The notes under the pieces are model-generated. The model saw only the letters and a program-made list of their open reading frames with translations. It made no database searches and had not been told where the DNA came from. Positions 56,861-64,000 of a stretch of 64,000 nt of DNA are shown here, piece by piece (position 1 is the first letter of the stretch; the number at the start of each line of letters is the position of its first letter). The translations under genes and the position numbers were made by a program. The DNA is from Lepas anatifera (lineage: Eukaryota; Arthropoda; Thecostraca; Lepadidae): contig JAOTON010001898.1 of assembly GCA_034440635.1 (NCBI GenBank), positions 1,473,501 to 1,537,500 on the forward strand. Reading direction: 5' to 3'.

Positions 56861-57889
56861 TTAACCCGCGCCCCACCGGGGGTCCAGCGCCACCTTCGCC
56901 CCACCGGGGGCCATCGATGGCCCCCCTCTAACTCCGAAAATATTGGTGTTAGCGCAAATCTGCAAAGTGCAATAGAAAGCTCGCGTGAATTCAGTAAGAA
57001 ATTATTTTGCATGTTTTAGTGCTCAGGTCAATGGTTTGACCTCCAGAGGTCAAATTAGGTCAAAATCGGCTATTTTCACTCAAATATGCAATGCTTAAGC
57101 AAACTGGGCATAACTCTTATGCCATTAGAGCTATTGAGGTCTGGAAAAGTACATTTGACAGGAAATTGTCAGTCCTTTTTCCGCTATATAGACCTCCCGC
57201 CAGTGGTTTAACCTCCAGAGGTCACCTCGTGACCTAAGATGACCTGAGGTCACGAAAGGTCAGAAAGTGACCTTGCCGTATATCAAATGAAAGCCAGTGA
57301 CAAGACAAACACGATGGTGTTTGTTTCAGCGTTCTAGCTTAATTAGGTCAAAAGTTATTGTCAAAATACTGTTTTTGACCCCTGGTGACCTTGGATGACC
57401 TTGGAGAGGTCAAAGGGCAAATATGACCCCTGGAATCCGTGAAAGAGTGCCCAAGAACGATTTTCTGATGAAGCTGAGCATTTTCAATCGCTTTTGTGAC
57501 TTTTAGATCATAAGACAGCTTTTCCCCATGCTTTTTCAATGGGAGAGGTCACCTCGTGACCTGACCTCAGGGCACGAAATCGAAAAAATCTCGGATATAC
57601 ACCTTGTAGACCCTGGAGGGGCCATGAAGTGTAGGAAGTTTCAAATCGATCGACTTCAAAATGTAGCTCTTACAGAGCTCTAAAGTTGAAGTGAGGTGAC
57701 CTTGGTTGACCTCGTCTGGTGACCTGACCTTGGGTGACCCGGGGTAAAAAATTTCAGGGATGACGGGAAAATGATGCAGTGAGAGGTAGAGCCCTCAACC
57801 GCGGTGCTGTGCCTCTTCGTTTTTCTGCTATCCCGGAAAAAACCTTAGGGGAGGGGGCCATCGATGGCCCCCGGTGGGGCGAGGGTTAA
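56861..57889 (-). mobile_element. TTAA MITE, family A (copy 3), inverted
   Basis: TTAA at 56861-56864 and 57886-57889. It is the reverse complement of 18056-19073 over its full length, with the GGGGGCCATCGATGGCCCCC box near both ends. The unoccupied TTAA is at 57095-57098. Confidence 0.88.
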
Positions 57890-58934
57890 CATGCAGCCCA
57901 ATGGTGCCGACTGTTAGTAGTTAGCAGAAAGTTGTCGCCTAGATACCCGAAATGTGACACGTCAGTTTTTTCGAGAAATACACGATTGTGGGCATATTTA
58001 AGGCATTAACGATAACGCAGATACCTTATCACGTACTTCTCTGTCCATTTTTTCAGGTTAAATCATATTTACGGTTTGAGTGTCTTCGATTTATTGGCCC
58101 TTATTTCTTCGAATTTAGTGTTAATTACGCCTAAAAGCTACTAAAAAAGTACTAAATGAATGAAAAAATAAACATAGCTGGGCAGCAATTCCACTTAAAC
58201 TGCGCAACGGCGACAAGACAAGTTCGGAATTTTTATGTGATGTAGAGCCTGCCAAAAAAATTCAAACAGGTGGGAAGCCACTTATTTTGAGGGCATATTT
58301 ATTAGGTGTATCTGAGATAAGTGCAGGCTAAAACTAGCTAGAATAAATATTGCTGCCCATGGCTAATCCAAGATGAATGTAGGCTACTATTAGACTGATG
58401 CACTTTCACATATCAAACTTGGTTTTTCATTCCTTGGCTTGCTTGTGCCTTAGCTTATTTGTGCCCTAGATTGGTTAGATCGATTTGGAGCTGGAGGAAG
58501 TTGGGAGAGTTGGCGTCAGCAACAGGCTGGCAACAACAGGGATTCAGGTGAGATTTCATGATCAAATTATTATATCAATATTGTACAGATAGGAAATTTG
58601 TGCCAATGCAGTCCTCCACAAAGTGTTAACACCCACACTGGAGAGGGGCCTGGCAGTGGCACTAACGTGCACTGGAGGGGGGCCTAGTAGACTTCCCTCT
58701 CTTCTCAGAAAATCACAGCAAATCTCAGAAAGAAAGAGACTTCAAAAAACTCTGGTTGAGGGTGCGTTGCTTACTACCAGTGGTAGTAAGCAACACACAG
58801 GACCTGAACTGCATGGAGTTAAAGCAGGATTTTGACTACACTGGATCTTTCTTTGGTATGTGAATTCCAATACCTCTGTACCTATTAGACCAATAGACAT
58901 AATTTTACATCTATGCAGGCTAGTTGCCTCAGAG
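57890..58934. other. Spacer with a left-end fragment of a family C MITE
   Basis: 58626-58700 has TTAA, CACCCACACTGGAGAGGGG and CACTGGAGGGGGGCC, the family C left end only. 58767-58795 is a perfect 13-bp-stem hairpin (GTTGCTTACTACC, loop AGT). No gene. Confidence 0.5.
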
Positions 58935-59544
58935 TTTTTACTGCAAAAAGGAATGACCAGGCAGGTGATGATCGTGAGTGGGATGCAAATTTTAAGCATT
59001 TGATGTGTTTATAAAAATGGTACCTAAGGTCCACTTTACCAACACATTTTAGGTAGATTCAAATACTATGTTGACATTGACATTTTTCCCTTTTGTTGAT
59101 ATGTGAGATAGAAGTTTAGTGGGGGGGAAGCTGTGGTTAGGGTTCCCAATTGTGTGTACATGTACGCTCCCATTAATAGGTATGTTCCCAATAATGACTA
59201 TTTTCATGATAATTGCTACATGTAATCATGTGGAAAAGTACCATTATTGGAAACACTCCTTCCAAAAAATGGAAACTTCTTCAAAAAGGAAATGCATGCC
59301 ATTGGGGGAAACTGCAGTCAGAGTTGCCAATAATAGTTATGACCCCAATACTGGAAAAATTACCCATAATTGGAAATTTTCCTTCCAAAAACAAAAACAT
59401 GATCTATAAATGAAAACTTACTACTTTCATGCTGTAATGGTTTGGTGCTAGAACCTTGCTTTTACTTTAAGCTTTTACTGCAAGAAAAAATGACCAGGCA
59501 GGTGATAATCGTGGGTTGGAGGCAAATTTTAAGCATTTGATATA

Positions 59545-60392
59545 TTAACACGCGCATTGACGGGGGCGGGTACCCGCCCCCCTCGGGTTTTTCGGAGATA
59601 GAAGAAAAACGGCGGCGCGCAGCGCCGCCGTACTTGGTATACCTTTTTCCTCATTATTTTTACAACTTCTGTGAAAATTTTAAGGTTAGGTCATCTCAGG
59701 TCAGGTCACCAGTACAGGTCAAGTGACCCGACCTCAAAAAAAGTTTAAGATAGCATAAGTCGGAGCAGGGTGAACTTATCCGATTGAAACTCATATCTCA
59801 TAATGGCCCCACCGAGTTCTCTAAAATATGTTCCGGTATTTTTGATATCGATGACCTAAGGTCAGGTACGACGCATGACCTCTCCATTGGAAATACATGG
59901 GAAAAATGGTTTTTACGGAATAACTCAGTAACAGATGGTGATAGAGCATTTATTTTAGCTGCATTAGACTCGCCTGGGCTTTGCGGTTCTAATGATATGC
60001 ATTTTATATAATTTGACCCTGACCTGACCTCAGGTCAGGTCAAATCCTTGATTTGACCTAGCAAGGTCAAATTATATATCATTCGATTCGGCTTGCTAAG
60101 AGGATTCATATAGTTCAAGTAGTTTTGCTTTATCTTTACTTGTTCAGATGTAATGCCCGAAAACTGAATTTTACATGTTATCCCCATGACGGGCATGTTT
60201 TGACCTCTCGTGACCTTAAATGTGACCTGACAAAAAAATGGTTCAAATGTTTTCGATGGAGAAGTGGATGGGCAGCCCAACACCGTTTACCGTTTTTCGC
60301 TACCTACCGTGGTTCTTGAGATCTTAGGGGGGCGGGTACCCGCCCCCCGTCAATGCGAAGGTGGCTCAGACCCCCGTCAATGCGCGTGTTAA
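59545..60392 (-). mobile_element. TTAA MITE, family B (copy 2), inverted
   Basis: TTAA at 59545-59548 and 60389-60392, with CACGCGCATTGACGGGGG ends and the GGGCGGGTACCCGCCC box near both ends. It is the reverse complement of 35729-36575. The first duplication unit has no insertion at the matching place (TGTTTA at about 59006). Confidence 0.9.
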
Positions 60393-60522
60393 TAAAAATG
60401 GTACCTAAGGTACACTTTACCAAATTTTTTTAGGTAGGTCCAAATCCTATGTTAATATTGACATTTTTGTCCCTTTTGTTGATATGTGAGATAGAAGTTT
60501 AGTGGAGGGAAGCTCTGATTAG

Positions 60523-60679
60523 GGGTGTGTTCCAGCGCCTCCTCTAACTTCCTCCAACCTCCTCCCAGAAGAGTAGAATACCCTGATCTAGTTTTCTATT
60601 GGATGGTAGAGTTTAGTAGAGACTTTTACCTCTTCTGGAGCAGTTTGGAGGAGATTGAAGAAGGCGCTGGAACAAGCCC
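60523..60679. mobile_element. 157-bp MITE with 3-bp TSD, Harbinger-like ends
   Basis: The left end GGGTGTGTTCCAGCGCC and the right end, inverted, GGGCTTGTTCCAGCGCC are flanked by TAG on both sides (60520-60522 and 60680-60682). The matching empty site GGTTAGGGTTCCC is at 59136-59148 with one TAG. A 3-bp duplication with GGG ends suits PIF/Harbinger; the family is an inference. Confidence 0.75.
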
Positions 60680-61141
60680 TAGGTTTCCCAATTGTGTGTA
60701 CATTCCCATTAATAGATATGTTCCCAATAATAATTATTTTCATCATAATTGCTACATTTAATCATGGTGAAATGTACCATAATTGGAAACACTCCTTCCA
60801 AAAATGGAAACTTCTTAAAAAAGGGAAACGCATGTCATTGAGGGAAACTGCGGTCAGAGTTGCCAATAATAGTTATGATCCCAATACTGGAAACAATGAT
60901 CCATAATTGGAAATTTTCCTTCCAAAAATAAAAACATGATCTAAAAATGAAAACACAGTCTACTACTTTCATGCTATAATGGTTTCGTGCTTGAACCTTG
61001 TCTGCTGCAAAAAGTAAGAGACAGGTAGAGGACGTTCAGTATATTGGAAATAATATTCAAGTATACAATTATAATTTCCAGCTCTGTGTGACAGAGGAGG
61101 CATACGTCGCATCGAGTTTGTGACAGCCAGCATACTTTCTG

Positions 61142-61820
61142 CACGTCTGGGAGAGGGGTCTGGCGTCAACGTGCAGAGAAGGGGGTCCTAAAGTGCCCCC
61201 CTAATATCTCAGAAACCAAGAGGGTTAGAAAAACGCCCGTTCAAGGCCAATGACCTATGAACGGGATAACCTATGACCTATGAATAATATGGCATCTTCC
61301 CAATAATGTGCAGTTTAACTGGCACTATAGCACCCTTTGGGCGGAAATTGAGGATTTGACCTCGAAATATACCTTTGACCTTGACCTTTGCCCTTGACCA
61401 TGACCTTGAACAGCCTAATCTATGAAGTCATAGCACAACATACTTCATACTGAATGCCATCTGACCGGAGTACTGGGTTCAATGACCTTGACCTGTGACC
61501 TTTGACCTTGAATTTGACTTTAAAGTGGGTTGATCCGGACGTATAACCTGATAATATGACGTTATAGCGTCAGCGTTCAGTCTACAGTGCAGCCGAACTG
61601 GTGCCACCGCACCATTGCGACGGTCTCAATATATAGCTCGAATTTTGAAAGCTTATAAGAAAAAATTACTGACCGATTCGCAATATTTATTCACCAATCG
61701 ACGTGTTCGTTTATCTTCTCAACAGTAGCCAAGTATCGTTTTCTGGTGGTGAACGGTTCTCTGGCCACACTTGAAAATTAGGTGGGGGCGCTTTAGGACC
61801 CCCTCCACTGCGCGTATTAA
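61142..61820 (+). mobile_element. TTAA MITE, family C (copy 5)
   Basis: From GTCTGGGAGAGGGGTCTGG through AGGCCA-A-TGACCT at 61244 (one half-site base changed), the TTGACCTTGACC run and CCCCCTCCACTGCGCG to TTAA 61817-61820. The left TTAA is lost. Confidence 0.75.
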
Positions 61821-61905
61821 CTTTGTCAGAGCTTTATGTCGAAGAATGATTTTACCCTGATGACATATTATATATTCCTTGAAATTATATTCTAAAATAT
61901 ATTGA

Positions 61906-62092
61906 GGGCGCGGCGGCGGAGTGGTTAGCACGCTCGCTTTCCGCGCCGCTGACCCGGGTTCAAGGCCCGGCAGATTCCCTGAATAAGGAGCAAACTGGCT
62001 CCCGAGAAACCCTTCCAACGCGGAAAGAAGTTGGCGACGCCATATGACCCTGGCAGTTGGTGCGTCGGTAAGTCCCAAAGATTATTATTATA
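61906..62092 (+). mobile_element. tRNA-derived SINE
   Basis: Head GGCGGAGTGGTTAGCACGCT (A box), CCGGGTTCAAGGCCCGG (B box); body; tail GCGACGCCATATGACCCTGG, GGTGCGTCGGTAAGTCCCAA, (TTA)n. The tail matches that of the SINE at 51632-51834 while the head differs, so two tRNA-derived heads share one tail family. Confidence 0.8.
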
Positions 62093-62639
62093 TTATGTGT
62101 TAGCATAACTCATAAATTCCTTAAAAAATATATTGTCCAACGGCTGAATAGAGCTCTCCATTCAACAGTGAAGTATTTTCTGTCGATGCAAGATCTAGTT
62201 TCCCCTATAATCAAACATTCTCACCACTCCCCTGTTCCGCAGAACGCGGTCTCAGGCGGTCGCACATCACGAGCACACCCACATTGGCACCCCCCGTGTA
62301 GCAAAACCTGATGTGCAAGCGTCAGCACCGAAAGTAAAATCGTCCAGTATTTCATATTCTGCGGTTAAACCTATATTTTACGAACATATTCCATCGTCGA
62401 AATCTGAACATTTTCTCATTTGCTGGCAAAAAGTTTTTGACTCGTTTTATGCTTGCACTGGTAGAGAATGGTACCCTTATAACCGTGCAAGCCGTGCACT
62501 CCACCGTCGCCAAAATATAATGTGATGATGAGACCGCGTGAGTACAAACTTTCCAGCTCGTAGCTTCTGCTGCTTTGGCTCAAGTTACTTAAGAGTGCTA
62601 TGACATACGACGGACGGAGATTTTATGCATCCAAATCAG
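62093..62639. other. Spacer, no gene seen
   Basis: No recognisable features. Confidence 0.35.
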
Positions 62640-63700
62640 TCAGGTCAGGGGAACCCGGACCAGCTCCTGGGCCCTGAGACCAGCGTATTAAGGAACCCTT
62701 AATTTCATAAGCACAGGGCTCCTGGAAGCTCAGCTCAGCCTCGGACTAGCTCAGGGGGCCAGAATAGCTTAGGGACCCTGCTCAATTTAGGGGGCCCCAG
62801 ATCGACTTAGAACAGGGTCTCAGATCAGCTCAAGGGGCCCGTCCAAGCTCAGGGATGCTAGCTCAGCTCACTGACCTAGAACAGTTCAGAAGACCCTAGA
62901 CCAGCTCAGGGCCCCTGTCCAGTACAGGGTCCCAGCTCAGCTCAGGAGCCCCCAGGTCGGTGATATAGGCTTCCAAACCAGCTTGAAGGACGCATTCAAG
63001 CTCACGGCTCCCAGCTCAGCTCAGGGACCCTAGAAACGTTCAGGGCCCCAGACCAGCTCAGATACCCTGGTTAAGCACAGGAGGCACCCAGACTAGCTCA
63101 GGGTGCCAGACTATCTTAGGGACCCAGCTCACTTTAGAGGGGTTCCAGGCCAGGTCGGCTTATACAGGGTTTCAGAACAGCCCAATGGGCCCATTTAAGC
63201 TGCCGGCCACCAATTCAGCTTATTGGCAAAAAAACCTTCCAGGGGTCCCAGACCATCTTAAGGGCCCCAGTTCAACACAGGGGCCCTGATTAGCTCAGAT
63301 GGCCAGAACATGTTAGGAGCCCGGCTCAGCTCAGGGCCCTATAACTGTGCACGGGGCACCAGTTCAGCATAGGGACTCCGGGCTAGCTCAGGGGCTAGAT
63401 TAGCTTTGGGGGTCACCTCAGCTCAGGGGCCCCCAAGTTGGCTGATAAAGGGTCGTAGACCAGCTCAAGGGGTTTATTCAAGCTCACGGCTCCCAGCTCA
63501 GCTGAGGGACCCTGGAACAGGTCAGGCGGCTCAAACCAGCTCAGGGGCCATCAGCTCAGCTAGGGGCCCCAGGATACCCATAGGGCATTATAGGGCAGTT
63601 CAGGGGCTCCTGAACAGCTTAGGAGCCCCAGATCGACCCATAGGACCTTAGGTCAGCTCTGGGGCCGGGATCAGCTCAAGGGGTTTCCCAGACAAACTAA
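62640..63700. repeat. Degenerate minisatellite of CCAGNTCAGCTCAGGG type
   Basis: Dozens of imperfect copies of AGCTCAGGGGCCCCAGACC with spacing of roughly 20-25 bp. The GGGGCCC and CAGCTCA cores persist while the spacing has drifted. It is similar in style to 15570-16230. The last 300 bp of the window has no recognised feature. Confidence 0.75.
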
Positions 63701-64000
63701 TGGGCCTGTTTGGATTTCTTGTTTCATATTTTAGTTGCTGATATTTCTATATCCGTTGCGGGGGCCACCACACAAACGTGGACCAGCGCTCCGCCTTCTG
63801 TCCACGGCTCCTACGCCTATGCCGTCAAATACACGTGACTGATATCACAGACATTCGGTTCTGTCGGAGTAGAGGGGCTTTTCCAATTCTAAATGAAGAG
63901 CGTATGTTTCAAAGCCTGCTACTCTGTATGAAAGCAAACACTCGCCGCTCAAAACCTTATGTGAATCAGCTAGCCAGATGGAACTAAATATAAGGAACAG

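Larger units (their letters stand above)
58935..60985 (+). repeat. Tandem segmental duplication, period about 537 bp, with two later insertions
   Basis: 58955-59460 and the segment starting 59492 share GACCAGGCAGGTGATRATCG, AAATTTTAAGCATTTGAT, TAAAAATGGTACCTAAGG, TTGATATGTGAGATAGAAGT, CCCATTAATAG and the block ending ATGCTGTAATGGTTT. The second unit is longer because it holds a family B MITE and a 157-bp MITE. A third unit starts at about 61005. Confidence 0.88.

Noticed and set aside
61906..61985. tRNA gene
   Set aside because: The head continues into the same SINE tail as the copy at 51632-51834.

Overview
The window is eukaryotic nuclear DNA from an arthropod, most likely a crustacean. 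The evidence is a split gene for a secreted three-domain chitin-binding cuticle protein (CPAP3/Gasp type), a ciliary IFT56 gene, SINEs, LINE and Penelope-like fragments, and long minisatellites. A barnacle or similar marine crustacean is plausible, but this is an inference from gene content and repeat style.

Layout. Positions 1-3232 are a 21-bp minisatellite cut by the window edge. 3850-8699 holds TTAA-flanked non-autonomous transposons, one interrupted by a hAT-like element that itself contains a second hAT-like element. 9909-11570 is a complete, intronless IFT56 (TTC26) gene, followed at once by a 1.4-kb minisatellite whose unit resembles the last codons and stop of the gene. 14025-19073 holds more TTAA elements and two foldback repeats. 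From 52094 down to 19235, on the minus strand, runs a five-exon gene that I assembled from the sequence. It has a signal peptide and three six-cysteine CBM14 domains, about 219 residues, and every splice phase agrees.

The main result is that two minisatellites sit on splice sites of this gene. The 5' splice site of exon 2, as 19 nt of exon plus 18 nt of intron, is reiterated about 83 times as a 37-bp array (38461-41527). The 3' splice site of exon 4 is reiterated about 10 times as a 34-bp array (21346-21700). With the IFT56 stop-codon array this makes three tandem arrays that appear to have grown out of the edges of coding exons. Nearly every unit of the 37-bp array still carries a GTGAGT donor.

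A second theme is a superfamily of TTAA-flanked MITEs (families A, B, C, E and F here). They are dense in AGGTCA half-sites. Most families carry a family-specific palindrome just inside the ends, and family C repeatedly carries an AGGTCA-N-TGACCT inverted repeat, the consensus for an ecdysone-receptor site. Empty sites and a nested copy inside the window show the TTAA targeting directly. The distal part (56-64 kb) holds further MITEs, a tandem duplication dated by two insertions, a SINE and a degenerate minisatellite. No transposase gene, rRNA, intact tRNA gene or CRISPR array was found.
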